Assembly (NCBI GenBank): GCA_023974075.1
Contig: CM043797.1
Location: 33,786,639-33,850,638 of the forward strand
Origin: Chaenocephalus aceratus
Lineage: Eukaryota; Chordata; Actinopteri; Perciformes; Channichthyidae
Length of the DNA stretch: 64,000 bases
Reading direction: 5' to 3'
The notes below the pieces were generated by a model. The model saw only the letters and a list, made by a program, of their open reading frames with translations, was not told the DNA's origin and searched no databases. The position numbers and the translations under genes are program-made. Below, piece by piece: positions 38,133-50,400 of the stretch. Numbering within the stretch: the first letter of the stretch is position 1; each line of letters opens with the position of its first letter.

Positions 38133-38426
38133 TAGGGCTGCTCAATTAAATCGTATTTTAATCGCAATTACGATTTTGGCTTGCAACGATTATGAAAACA
38201 ACATAATCAAAATAAAACGATTTTATTTATTTTTTAAATAGGTTTTTCAGTTGAATTATACTTAGAGTTCAGGGTAATCAACTGTTAAAAACATACTTTT
38301 CAAATTATTTTCTTCAATAAATTGATGTTTTTCAAAGTAAATGGTTCATCGTTTTTAATAATCGTGATATCAATTATTGACCCAAATAATCGAGATTATG
38401 ATTTTTGCCATAATCGAGCAGCCCTA
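38133..38426. mobile_element. 294-bp hAT MITE nested in the larger hAT element
   Basis: The ends TAGGGCTGCTCAATTA and its near-perfect inverse (one mismatch after 11 bases) are flanked by the exact 8-base duplication CTTTGAGC at 38125-38132 and 38427-38434. The body is AT-rich with many AATCG/CGATT words. Removing it and one duplication restores continuity with the related block at about 57300-57480, which confirms a real insertion. Confidence 0.93.
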
Positions 38427-38703
38427 CTTTGAGCCCAACATGAATTTATGGAAACAGCTCTCAACACTCAGATGAAAGAGAGCTGTATACTTTTCAATAA
38501 TCCAAACATCTTTAGAATATGATCACAACAAATCATTTAAACTTGTTTATTCTTATCTTATGTTACCTAGTTAGCATTCTTTCTTTTTATTTATGCATAT
38601 TTGACTAATCACTCCCCTTTTAAACTTTTTACTGTCCTATAGTACACATTGGAATGATTTCTTACTTTATTTTGTACAACTTTATTAAATAGATAAAGGT
38701 GTG

Positions 38704-38745
38704 CTCTCTCTCTTGCTCTCTCTCTCTCTCTCTCGCTCTCTCGCT
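38704..38745. repeat. (CT)n microsatellite, imperfect
   Basis: A pyrimidine tract of CT units with occasional G, inside the hAT element. Confidence 0.85.
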
Positions 38746-39597
38746 CCACATTGCTTTTCTTCCCGACTGCAACGCTGTTGTGTGTGTCTGTGAGAGCCTT
38801 TCACATGTGTGTATGAGAGATTTTTACCAGTGGCGAGCCTGTCTCTGAGGGCCTAAGATATTCTACAAAATAATATTTAAAAACATTAAAACAATTATAT
38901 TTTCTTATATATTTTTTAATATGTTTTTAGTAATATTTGTCAATAGTTTTACCAAAAATAACTTGATTAAATTGTATTTAAAATAACATTTCCAAAGAAA
39001 TAAATCCTATGAATCTGCCTATTCAGTTTCTGTTTGAATGTGAAGGGTTAAATGAAAGAAGCTCCTCTCTGCGAGTCTGTGAAGACAGGAGCTGATTGGA
39101 CGTCCAGCTATGAATTCACAGAGGGCCAGCTATAGTAACTGAACGAGAGAGTAATGTCAAATGACAGTACTATTGACCAATCATATCTTCAAGTTCCGCC
39201 CGCTGTGAAACGTTTATTGTTTCCATAGCAAAAACAACTGTCAACAGCGTAAACTTGCCTTCAAAATAAAAGCATGCCAAATTACACTTAAGACATACAA
39301 CTGCAACAAAAGTAACAAACACAATGCAATATCCTTTTCAATTTCAAAGAACACAAATTGGGTTATCTACAGGTGTTGTTTTGTGTGGTAGAGGGTCGCT
39401 TTTCATTGATACGTTTTGCACCCCGGGCGGGCCGTTGTTTTGATATTCCACCAGTGTATAAATAATAAATAAATGTGAAAAAAAAATGTAAAAAAAAAAT
39501 TGGAGTTTCTTTTTTATTTTTAAATAATTTTTTTTTTTTTTCGCGACCCACCTATCACATCTCTGCGTCCCACACTTTGAGAAACGCTGCCATAAGG

Positions 39598-39663
39598 GAA
39601 GCCAGTCCCCACATGTGACTATGTAAACAGATGTAGGTCCCCACAAGTATAGTAATGCTAGAC
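39598..39663 (+). repeat. CA-flanked dispersed fish repeat, right part
   Basis: This is the continuation of the repeat interrupted at 37671. It includes GTCCCCACATGTGACTATG and GGTCCCCACAAGTATAG and leads straight into a CA tract. Confidence 0.65.
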
Positions 39664-39671
39664 CACACACG

Positions 39672-39736
<65 letters not shown>
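39664..39736. repeat. (CA)n microsatellite
   Basis: A CA tract with a few G substitutions, forming the right border of the split fish repeat. A 146-codon minus-strand frame over it is an artefact of the repeat. Confidence 0.97.
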
Positions 39737-39741
<5 letters not shown>

Positions 39742-40281
39742 GAACACAACAACAACAACAGAAAAACAATGAAGGGCCTCTCATCCAGGGCCTCAGTATA
39801 ATTAACTGGAGAGGCTGAGTTTAGGGATTACTCCAGGAGGGGCGGTGAATTAAAGCTCAGCTAATGAGTTGAAGTTTCTTAATTTGTTCTCCCCCGTAAT
39901 TCCAGAATGGATTAGCAGTAGCTTTAGTCGCCTCTTCCCACCGATTAGCATGGCTCGCTCAGTTTAGCATTTAACGGCAGGGAGGAGAGGGGAGCGGTAG
40001 GGATGATTTCACAGCTTATGAGTCAACTTGTTCGGTGGTTAATGCTCAGCCGTGTTTAGCAGATTAAGGCATTCACCTACTCTGGAGGCAGAGACAATGA
40101 AATAGGGTCTATTGTCCCGATTAAATCTGCAATATAAGGAGATATTTTTGAGTAATTTAACCTCATTCAGCTACGTTGTCCAATTTTGCTCAGAATGAGA
40201 TTGAATTTAGAAATCATTTTTTGTATTTGTAATGTTGGTTATGATGATGTATTGCAATCATACTGGAACACATTAGTCATA
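39737..40281. other. Non-coding DNA with a homeodomain-rich block
   Basis: 39790-39985 contains GTATAATTAACTGG, AGGGATTACTCC, GGTGAATTAAAGCTC, CCGTAATTCC, ATGGATTAGCAG and CCGATTAGCATGG, a dense set of ATTA and GATTA (bicoid/OTX/PITX-like) words. It could be an enhancer; this is inferred from motifs only. Confidence 0.35.
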
Positions 40282-40470
40282 GGGCGGCAGTAGCTCAGTC
40301 TGAATGGACTGAAGGGTTGCCAGTTTAAGTACCAGAGTGGACTAAGTTTAGGTCTGGTCCTTGAGCAAAACAACAAATATTATATAATAGTATTAAAGCT
40401 GCCCACTTCTACTTCTAATACTGGATAAATACAGACTGTACATTTCACTGTGTGGTGTTGTGTACATATT
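40282..40470 (+). mobile_element. Degenerate tRNA-derived SINE, plus strand
   Basis: Starts GGGCGGCAGTAGCTCAGTC (A-box region), followed by GGTTGCCAGTTTAAGTACC (B-box-like) and CTTGAGCAAAAC. After an AT-rich gap come GCTGCCCACTTCTACTTCTA and ATACTGGATAAATACAGACT, matching the body of the minus-strand SINE at 5332-5572. The 3' boundary is uncertain. Confidence 0.65.
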
Positions 40471-41427
40471 GATTCGAATCGTCCATTTTCCGTTTCCGTA
40501 GAGCCTCGAATTTCACAGTGACAACAACATCCTTACTATTTCTACAGTTTATCTCTGTGTTTTCTCTACCTAAGTCTCCCCTGGTGCATTCCTCCCAGCC
40601 TGTCTGTCTCCTCGGCAGAACTAGGATAGTGGACTTAAGACTGTCAATTAGGGTTAAAAGGCTCCGAGGGTGGAGGAGAGCAGCCGAGCGTGACTGCAGG
40701 ACCTGGCACAGCACCTGATGCCTAATAATGAAAATTGACAGGGCTTGTTTTTTATTCTCCTGTTACTCGGGGCCATGTTGCTCAGAAGCACAATAAAGCC
40801 GGAGGGTGAAAAGCCACACCTTCAGGCAGGTTTTTTCCATTAGCATTATGCTCCTTCATTCATGCTAGAGTGAAAGGGAGAGAAAAATAAACAAACCTAA
40901 AAGCCAGTTGATGCCAGCTACTCCGTCTGCGATGTAACAAAACGATTATTTATTTTTCTTCTTTTCCAAGTTTAATGACATGAGGAGTGACATCATATAT
41001 ACTGCTGGTGAAGGATCAATTTAAATGAGTACAGTAACCTTCTGCTCCTTTTTATTTTTTGAAATTATACAGTATGCCTTCAGAGGAACTTCAATCAAAG
41101 CTTTAAAGCAGCAACAATGTTATCATTGACAGCCAGGGAATGTGGCCTGTGCCGCGCATTTGAAGAGTGTAATGCACTTTACATTGATGCTTGGATCCAG
41201 CAGACTGACAACAAACAGCTTTAGAGAGAAGATGCATACATTAAAGAGAGATTCTGTTTTTGAACACCTCCAAGAAGCAAAGCATCTTCTTTACAGGCAT
41301 CAGCCTCCTAAAACTCATCTACTCAAATCTGCCATTTTGCAGCTCATAAACTCCACTAATAAACCACTTATGCTCCCATCATCATTTAATTATGTTTATG
41401 ACATATTTAGAGATGCCATGTCATGGG
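40471..41427. other. Non-coding DNA, no gene seen
   Basis: 40500-40830 is relatively GC-rich and unique, possibly a conserved element. The 120-codon frame starting at 41142 runs into the inverted repeat of the next MITE and is not a gene. Confidence 0.5.
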
Positions 41428-41430
41428 TTA

Positions 41431-42345
41431 AGCCCCTGTCACACTGTCCCGAAATTGACACCCGATGGACACACGATAAAGGAAATGTTCAAATTCGGCT
41501 ATGATCGTAGCAACATCGGGCCATTCGTGAGGGCGTATACGCCATTGTATGACCGCCGGTGGAGTTTCTCAGGCTCCGGCAGCAACTTTGTGAGCGGCAA
41601 CTTCGTAAGGCACTCGTGAGGGCATCTTGTCAAATCGTGTCATCTTCGTGTTATCATCGGTGCATTCACCCTCACTCTGATCGGGGCGATTGCCCGATGG
41701 CACCGATGATAACAAGATGCCCTCACGATGGCCTTACGAAGGACAAAATTGACACACGAATTCAACACGAAAATGAACCTTCGCAAGGTCCTTCGGCAAT
41801 TTTTTGGCATGCCAAAGATTTTGCCACCGCTTACGAAGTTGCTGCCGGAGCCTGAGAAACTCCAGCAGTCATACGATGGCTTAAGATGCCCTCACGAATG
41901 GCCCGATGTTGCTACGATCACAGCCAAATTGGAACATTTCCTTTATCGTGTGTCCATCGGGTTGTTTTATTGCACAACAAAATCATGTAAACATATTATG
42001 TAAATAACCCAATTTGTGTTCTGTGAAACTGAAAAGGATATAATATATTATTTTGAAGGCGAGTTGACAGGAAGTTGTTGTTGCTATGGAAACAACATTA
42101 CGGAGAAAACGTAATATTTTCTACATATAAAGACGGATAAAGTAAAGAACAAAGTCTGAAGATATCAGTACAGTATCATAGTACTGTAACATAATTGTTG
42201 TTGGTACTTTCATTGCAGTTGTACGTCTTAAATGTAATGTAAATGTTGCCTTCGTGTGTGGTTCGGGGCCATCTTCGTGCGAAATTCACAATTCCATATT
42301 CGTGTGTCCATCGGGTGTCAATTTCGGGACAGTGTGACAGGGGCT
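41431..42345. mobile_element. Palindromic MITE, PIF/Harbinger-like
   Basis: A 46-base perfect inverted repeat begins AGCCCCTGTCACACTGTCCC (41431-41476) and ends at 42345. It is flanked by TTA on both sides (41428-41430 and 42346-42348), the 3-base target typical of PIF/Harbinger. Inside, 41461-41600 is the inverse of about 41826-41966 with moderate mismatch. A smaller inner hairpin joins GTTATCATCGGTGC and GCACCGATGATAAC, so the left 540 bases form a long foldback. The segment 41967-42299 is not palindromic and may be inserted. No transposase is encoded. Confidence 0.87.
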
Positions 42346-42348
42346 TTA

Positions 42349-45300
42349 AGGGATACACTGGACAGTTGTATTTTTGACCTTTCCTTCTTTTTAAAAGGTT
42401 GATGAGCCCAAGAAATATCATATATTTGCTGGCATATCATAAAGACCTGAAATAAACTGCTGATATTTCCACAATGAACAGCGAAAAAGTTACTTTTAAA
42501 TCCTTGTTTGGCATCCTGATCTTGCCTGTGTTCTGTGATTTAGTGATTAGGTTTGCTAAGATTTTTTTTCCAACCATCTGACAACAAAAACGGGACTCGA
42601 TTACATGAAAAAACCTTGAGAGTGGCTGTTGGAAGTATTTTGGCTCCCACACTGTCAAAACAACCAATAAGGTAGGTGAGAAGGTCCTGTAGCCAATTAG
42701 GGGATAGGAAAAGACTGAGACTCAGGAGAGGTTTTATTGCAAAACAGCTTCATCGCAACATCCTCAGATTATTTTTAGCTTCTGCCCCCAGAGCAGAGGC
42801 TTGTGAAAGGTGTGTGAATATGCCCTTGCCAGGGAAATGTCACATCCGCACCGCAACATCAAGTGTTGAATTCAGTCCTAGCTTAAGGTATAAAGTCAAA
42901 ACCACTCTCAGTCTGGAGCCGAACATGTGCACTCTCATTAGGATCTCTACTGTACATGTGTAGTAGGGAGGAGAAAAAAAAGGGAATGCACAGATTATAA
43001 AGCCTACGGCTGACAAATTAGTGGGTAGATGCGCCGCTGTAAGCATGAACAAGCTGTCTGACCGATTAGAGTGGCGTCGGCATTTCATTGGAGCACGCCT
43101 TTCATCAGGAAACTAGATTGCCATGGTGATGGCCGAATGACTCAGGATGGGAGCAGTGGGCGGGTGACATAGAGTGTCATATTGCAGGCACTTGTATTGT
43201 TTATGCAGGCACTTGTGCTGATGTTGGTTTTGTCTATCATAGCTTGTTGTTGTTTCACCACAGATATATTGTTTGAGTGGTAGTCAAGTGGAGAGTGGTC
43301 TTTCTGTGAAATATGGTTGTGAACGCCAAACACGATTAACTAATGTTTGCTAATTTCAAAGTTTTATCTCATGCTGGGTACTAGGATATCGACTGCTGAA
43401 CCATAAACTGTGTGCGTTATGAGTTTGTTTCAAACAACTGTGGATTATCTAGGTTGAAGGGATGGTAATCCAGACATGCGTTTGTGTAAGTGAGAGTGAA
43501 ACACAGACCTCTGTATATGGTATTAGATAAATAAACCCATTCTTTAGCCAGAGGGTCAGAGTACCACTGACCTCTGCTGTGACCACAGTCGTATTGACAG
43601 CAGCTGCACTTCACACACGCTCCCCCAGGCCTGATGTGTCCACTATCCTTCAGAGATGAGACCAGACTATAGGGAGACTTATAGAGTGCAGCTCGGCCAC
43701 TAAAACAACACCAGAGTGGTTGATCACTCGCTTACAGACACCCAGAGTTACATAGCCTCCCTTTCACGGACACTTTTTCATCCCAGCTGCCACCCCTGAA
43801 ACCGGAACAAACGCAGAAGAAAAGGAGAATGTGTTTGTGTAGCTTGTAAAGCCGCATGTCAAAGTCAACTGACGTAAAATTAGCTCAGCCTTCATGTCGG
43901 TTCAGGATTTTGTGTCTGAATGTTGTAGATTTGAAGGGTAGGGAATCATAATTGCTATTTTTAGACGCAGCTCTGACTTACTTAATTATTAAAGAAACAT
44001 AATGTTGTAATAGTACATGAGGTCTGTTTTGTGAAAGTGTTCCTTGACAGTTAACCTGGCTCAAATAACATTTTAGTTTGTTTTGTAAATACATATTTGA
44101 AGTGTTATTTCAGTCGACGCTTTGACCCTTACCTAGATTATTTAGGCATCTTTAATGTTAATTGTTATAGAGTCACCAAATGTGCTATGAAATTGTAAAC
44201 AAATGCATCCAGAGTGTTATTTTTTGCATTTGCGTTTTCTGGACTTGAAGGATTAATTCCTATATGGTAATTAAGCCTTGGGTAATTATATTGTATTATG
44301 TATTCCTCAGGTCCAGAGCAAAGGCTCCCTTCTACTCATTTTATGTGCATCTTATTATGTAACGAACAGGCAGTTAATTTTATGGTAATCAAAGCCCCAC
44401 TTTCCCAAGGTTACTCCCAAAGTCGTGTCGTTTTTACTTTTTTTGGCACTTAAACTGAATTGAAGTTTCTATCAGGGGATTCAGAGTAATTGCTATTATT
44501 CTGTACAGTAGAGGAACTGACCACAGGTGAACCGATAATAGGGACAGAAGGTTATGCTCATAATGTTACCCAGTCAGCTCTTTTATGGAGTGGGTGGACT
44601 CGTTTGACCAAGAGCTTCAATGAGAAGAAAGGTCTTTCCGTAATGCAATTTCATAATTCATCGGAAACACTGAATATTTCAACAGGGATCTGTCATCAGC
44701 TTAGGTTAGTTTTCCAGAGTAGACAAGTCTAGCGGCAGATTTGAACATGAAAAGCTGCGTTAGGATGCCTGTCAATTCTGCCAGTCACCTACACCTTGTG
44801 CACATTGCCCTGCTTATAAGAAATAAATGATTAATTGCTGAATGAGAGGTGAATAATGAAATTGTCTTTGATCATTTTATGTTATCTCTTGTCAGTAATT
44901 TGTGCTATGTCATTCAAATTCAGCTATTGAAATTCACTGTCAGCTCATTAAGTGTTCCTAGAAAATGGACACCCATCCCTGATATCCAGGAAGATTTGAG
45001 TTACAGCCCTCCTTCTTTTCAGCGGTCTCTCAGGTCGGCTCAGACATCCGCTCCTCGCTCTGGGCAAACCATTATTAGCTCCATGATTGGACTCCCGGTG
45101 TGGGAATACCCTGCGCTCTCCTCTTGACTGTGTGATCCTAATGCTGTGTGGCAGGTCCGGCACTCCACTGCCTAAACACATCTGTCATGTTTTGTCATAG
45201 TGATAGAGGAAACCGGCGACACCCACCTCTGTGACAGGATAGAGTATATCACACTTCAGATCTGTGTGGAAACATTCGCAAAAGCAGAGACAGTCATGTT

Positions 45301-47249
45301 CAATTAATGTATTCACAAGTTTGAAAGTACAACCATAAGACATCATGTGAAATGGGACAGCCCAATAAGCCGAAGCTTCAGAATAGGGGCCCAGACACTA
45401 AACATTAAGTACTAATCTAACTATCTATATGTACCTGTAAAAACACCCCCCAAGACAAAATGGCCATACAAATGTCTATTGCTATACAAAATGAACAGCC
45501 TCACAAGCTCTTTTACCCATCTGCCCCTCTAATTATCTCTTTGATTCACTTTTCACCCAAATTGCTCAGCTGGTATTGATGACCACAGGAATTGATTACA
45601 TCTAAATTACAACATTTGAACAAATCGGAACATCTGCTGGCTAGCACAGCTTGGTATATTAGTCTGGGCCTGGGTTTCGCTTTAAGCATCAAAAGTCCAT
45701 CAATGACCTGAAGCGTTAAGCGATAACACGTCTTTCTACATTTTTTAATTGCCGTTGCATTGAAAGGACATTGCATAAGACTCATACAAGAACAATGTCT
45801 GAAATGGAAATGTACCATTAATAATCTATCTAAGTAAATAATGTGGGAAAAAACGCCTTAGCTTTTCTGGCCCTCTGAGAATAAAAACATCTAAATCCGA
45901 CTCTATATTTCTTTCTCTTTTTCCCTAACACACCCACACACAAACTCTGCTGTGGAAATGTATTGACTATACCAAGTGGGAATCTGTTCGATGTAACGCT
46001 TGTTTAAAAAGGAGCTATCCTGATATGCAAGACTTCTTCTTTGTGGTCAAAATTGGAATGGGAATGCTCGGCTGGATTTCGATAGGATTCTTTTAGCAAG
46101 GCTACAGTTGGTATTGTAACTCCCTGGGGATACAAAATGTTGAAAGTGTCTCTTGATGTGAGCAACACACACACATCTCTTAGGAATGTGTGTGCCCAGA
46201 TGCTTCTTCAGCTATGCAAACGGAGGCCATCACAGCATGGACAACTGGAATGTTAATACGTTTCGATATGCAGGGACAAACTAGGAAATGCCAGGGTCTG
46301 TTAGCCTTTTTTTCTGAGAGCATGATTTCTTTTTTGGAATGTGTTTTGTTTAACGAGCAACACATCACCATGTTCGAAGTTTTTGAAGTTTAACAATCCA
46401 AAACTGTTGAAATATTATTGGTATATAGATATAAGAAGAGCTGGAATACGTAACAAACAACACAGCAGCACTCTTATTGCCTCAAGCAATACATCTGCAT
46501 TTTGGAGAGACTGAGCTATTGTTTGTGCAGAATGCCAGTGGGCATTTTTGTCCCACAGGTGCTGTGGCCCCTTCATGTTGAAAGTGGACTCAAAATAACC
46601 CATTCTTAGAGTGGCAGAGTAGACATTTCAGTGGCACTGTTCAAACTGCAGGAAGGAAATGTGCCTGAAGCCTAATGCAACCTGCTGGCAAAGGCTCTTT
46701 TGATCATTGCACATGCATGAGGTCATTTACTTATTGCACAGTAGCTTCTGGGCTGTCCCTTTTAATGCTAGCACCAACCTCAGGGTTTCTGGGAAATGCA
46801 CATGGGTATAATTCTTAACTGTCAATTCTAAGCACTCACAGTGCAGAGACAACAAGCTAAGTTAAAACTCTTGTTCCCAGTGGCCAGGAAGCGTGAGTGA
46901 CAGGGTGAAGTAATGAAAGCCACTGCCACTCAAGATTTTCTTGCCTGTCATCAGAAAAGTGGTGCTTGTCATCACATCAAGCACATGACGGGTCACAGGT
47001 GGAGCTAAAATTGGGAACAGCCATGGAGAGAGTTAAATGTGACTGACGGGAAGAACAGAACAATTACAGTAGTGCCAAGGGTTTTGAGTGCGCTAAAGGT
47101 GAGAATAATTGAGGAGGTGAATGTTCTTTGAAATATTCACATTTTAATCTTTGCAGGGTCTTTTAACAGATATTCACAATAACCTGACTTATCACCAAAG
47201 TACACTATATTAACTGGTCAACCTTCAGCCATACAAAAAATACACAGAA
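42349..47249. other. Non-coding DNA, no gene seen
   Basis: About 4.9 kb of unique, moderately AT-rich sequence. 44980-45160 is GC-richer and 45900-45950 pyrimidine-rich. I see no exon with paired splice sites, no transposon ends and no RNA gene. Confidence 0.5.
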
Positions 47250-47704
47250 AGTTGCTATCAGAAACAATGCCTGACGTGTTTTGGACGTCTTTGTTTACAT
47301 TAGCAAGCCTCGCTAACACTCAGCGCTAACCTGTACGGAAGATCACATGTGTTTAAAAAGCAGGAAATAAAAAAAGAACTCTAAACCTGCAAGCGAAAAA
47401 GCATTTGAGCTCCACACTATTTCAGAAATAATCCTTGACGTGGTTTAAACAGGATGGCGTTTTATCACAACCAAATGTAACTTTATCTCCGGTAGAATTC
47501 AGGCATTAGCTCCGCCTCCTCTTCTTCTTCTTTTCAAGCTAAGGACCCAAGATCCGCGTTTCTCTAACAGGGCTTCAAAAGAGGGGTTTGAGCAGTATGA
47601 TGGATGGCTACAATGGGTGATCTGTTTGGTATTTTGAAAAAAAAACTGTTTGTATAGGTATGGCCCTACAATATATGTTTCAAATATAGCATGATAGGTC
47701 CACT
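47250..47704. mobile_element. Probable TTAA-type MITE, right end only
   Basis: The right border reads AGCATGATAGGTCCACT followed by TTAA at 47705-47708. Its inverse, AGTGGACCTATCATGCT, is the kind of terminus I recall from an abundant teleost TTAA MITE. No matching left end was found, so the element may be truncated; the left coordinate is a guess. Confidence 0.35.
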
Positions 47705-47708
47705 TTAA

Positions 47709-50309
47709 GTATGATGCTGACAAAGTGTGGTGCCTATGTACTGTATGGGGGTTCAGAGCAACGTCGCCTCCAAGTGTGCTGCCTCTCTAAACAGCAGGAG
47801 ACAAACATGGTCCCTCTCCAGGAGCACAAGATGGCAGAGGCAGATGGCCAATTACATCCCATAATGCCTAATTGTAAATGATGAGGCAGGTGTCAAATTA
47901 GGGCTACCTACAAATGAAGGGGAATTCATAACAGTGTCCAAGCAGAACGTATTCTATTAGCAGTGAGAGAAGTTGCAGAGCTAATGGCTTACAATGTATT
48001 TATACCGAAAAAGACATGTAGAGACAGTTTCATGAAATAACCTCAACTTGTAAATGCCCAGAGAACATTCTGAATATGTGAAAGATGATTGGCAGTGCAC
48101 ATGCATGGTACTGAGTTTCCCCGAGGTTCATTTCACTCAGACAAATGAGGTTAGCGCTAGGTGGCAGAAGTGTAAATATCAAACCAAGATCTCCTCAGAG
48201 CAATGAGCCTTTCTTAAAGTCCAAATCCACATCTTCTTGAATATTCTGAAATCCAATTAGTTCTTATTTGTATTGATGCCTGCACAGATGCAGAACAGGA
48301 ATGACTTTCAAAGGAAGATGGATTGGCTGATTCTACCAATAAATCAAAGTAAATAAAACATGACATTAAGAGCAAGTGTTTGTCGAGAGTTGCTTAGGAT
48401 ATCATATGTTTTGGTTTGTTTTCTTACAGACTTGAATATGTCTTTTTTGGCATTTGATGCTTTATTTATTACCTTTGTACAACTGAGGCACTAGCCTTGA
48501 ATTATTTGTGTGTTTGTAGTGGGCAAACGATGATGATTTCCATTCTGTTCGGTCCGGTCGATAGTGGTTTTACAATAGATCAGCTTTCACACATTCATTC
48601 GTTTATTCTTGATAAGTTTCCTCGATGGTTGTACACAATAAAGTCCATGTTCTTGTCATGCTGAGCACTGTTCGGCTTGTGAGAACTGTTGAATAATATC
48701 TTTTGTGGCTCTGGAGGGACCTTTGTAAGGTCTAAGGAAATTAATTTGATGATGTCAGTTCAAATGTTTGACAGAAAGCCTGCGAAATATAAACTAGCAG
48801 AATAGGGCCTGAGAAATTATGTCAGGAAAGGTCTAATGAAAGACGCTATTGTGAGAAAAATGTAGGCTCGTGCATTTCGAATAATACTGGGGACTAAAAA
48901 TCTCAGCCACTCTATTGTAGAATTTGACAATTTTTCAAATGTAGTGTGGCATGCTGTTCTTTTAGAGAATGCTTAGAAAGATGTGTTGAAAGGTGTACAG
49001 CACTTTTGCCAAAGACATGAAATGTGCAATAGGAACAATAAATGGTGTATATGGTGGTTCAGTAAGGTTGTTTGGACATCAATAAGTCACTCAAGGTTGT
49101 TGCTACGAGGCCCCAGGAGGTCACTTTGATTGTCTCATTCAGTTCCTTTCTCCTCATCTCTATTTGCTCGTCTTTCTCCCTTCACAGGTCACCGTGTCCC
49201 TGTTCTCCTTCCTGTCCCACCAAACCTAATTATTGCCTCTTCATCCAGGCACAGTCCAGGCACAGTCACTTCTGTTAATTAGAACAACCCTTTTAGTCAT
49301 TGAACATACATCTTCGCTTCTCAGCTTGGCCAAGGCCGGAGCAGACCGTCATTAATTTTAAGTGTCTTCCCTTTCTGTCTTTTCCTAACCCCTGCCACCT
49401 CTTTGCGGCGGCTGCACAGCTCCTGTCCAGAAGCATCGAGCCGCTAAATGGCCACAACCAACCGTCCAGAACGACCCGGCAGTGAATATTAAAAATCCAT
49501 CAGGCAGCAAATCAACAAGCCCGTACATGGCAAACAGTATTATTTTCATATGGTGTTACTGTCACCCTTGGCCCTCCATTAACGACACAACGTTGTAAAG
49601 AATGTGAATTAGCTACCATTATTGCGACCAACAACCTAATGGCCTAACGGTTCAACATTCTATTGAAACAAATGTGACAAAAGGGAGGGAGATTGTCTGA
49701 GGGTAAAAAGAGAAAGACAAATCAACAAACTCCTGAAGGACTCCCACAGCTCAGGGAAGATACACAGGCATTCTGAGAGCCTTGGATAAAGAAAAGATGT
49801 TGATTGCTTGCACTCTTAGCCAAAGGTTGTCCCTATAAAAGCTTGGCCTTTCCTGAGCAGCCTGGCCCCTCGCTCTTATGAACACGCTCATATGCTTTTA
49901 ACGATGCTCTCTGCCATCGCCGCGCTCGGCCTTCGCTCCAGGAAGATGCTGTTCCATTACCCCCCCTCCATCAGAGGAACACACAAACCTATCTGATGAA
50001 GCTGCACAGTGGGTAGAGATCTACTGGGGGTTCGTCGTTCAGCCAGGCTTTAGATGCTGCGGTTTGGGGTCAAACAGGTGGAGCTCAGGGAATTTGGGTT
50101 GTGCAGTGCAAATATACAGGGGGCGAAAAACAGATTGGAAATCGAAAAAGAAACAAAACTGTTTGATGACCTCGATGTCAGAATACTCAGGATAAAGACA
50201 GATAAAACAATGGAGACAGAATGATAGGGATGGATCAATGACATATTTACACACACATTATCCCGTTATTAAATGTGTGTTGTTTGTGTGTCATGTATTG
50301 TGTCTGGAT
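47709..50309. other. Non-coding DNA with a possible conserved block
   Basis: 49480-49640 holds many intact words (CCATTAACGACACAACG, GAATTAGCTACCATTATTG) and may be regulatory. The remainder is plain. There is a short C-run near 49960. Confidence 0.5.
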
Positions 50310-50400
50310 ACTTGTCTGTTGATGTTGGACATGGAGCTGCTGTGACGCAAGTCAAATTTCAGACTTGATCTGACAAATAAAGTAATATTGTATCGTATGA
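50310..50400 (+). mobile_element. LINE-like 3' tail fragment
   Basis: GGAGCTGCTGTGACGCAAG followed by ATCTGACAAATAAAGTAATA resembles the 3' end of L2/Rex-type fish LINEs (GCTGTAACGCAAG ... AATAAAGT). Only the tail is present and the similarity is from memory. Confidence 0.35.

Larger units (their letters stand above)
37672..39589. mobile_element. hAT (Charlie-like) element inserted in the CA-flanked repeat
   Basis: The left end CAGTGGTTCTCAAACTTTT and the right end, read inverted CAGCGTTTCTCAAAGTGTG, are the familiar Charlie-type termini. The 8-base duplication CCATAAGG flanks it exactly (37664-37671 and 39590-39597). The interior holds a nested MITE (38133-38426), a possible hAT-end fragment at 37803 (CAGGGGTCTCCAAC) and a block shared with the hAT at 56705. 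It also has A/T homopolymers at 39478-39540. No transposase remains. Confidence 0.9.

Noticed and set aside
38828..38860. CAGTGGCGAGCC word resembling a hAT end
   Set aside because: No inverse end or 8-base duplication (ATTTTTAC) was found inside the surrounding element.
41142..41504. 120-codon open frame
   Set aside because: Its last third is the inverted repeat of a MITE; the first part has no splice context or recognisable domain.
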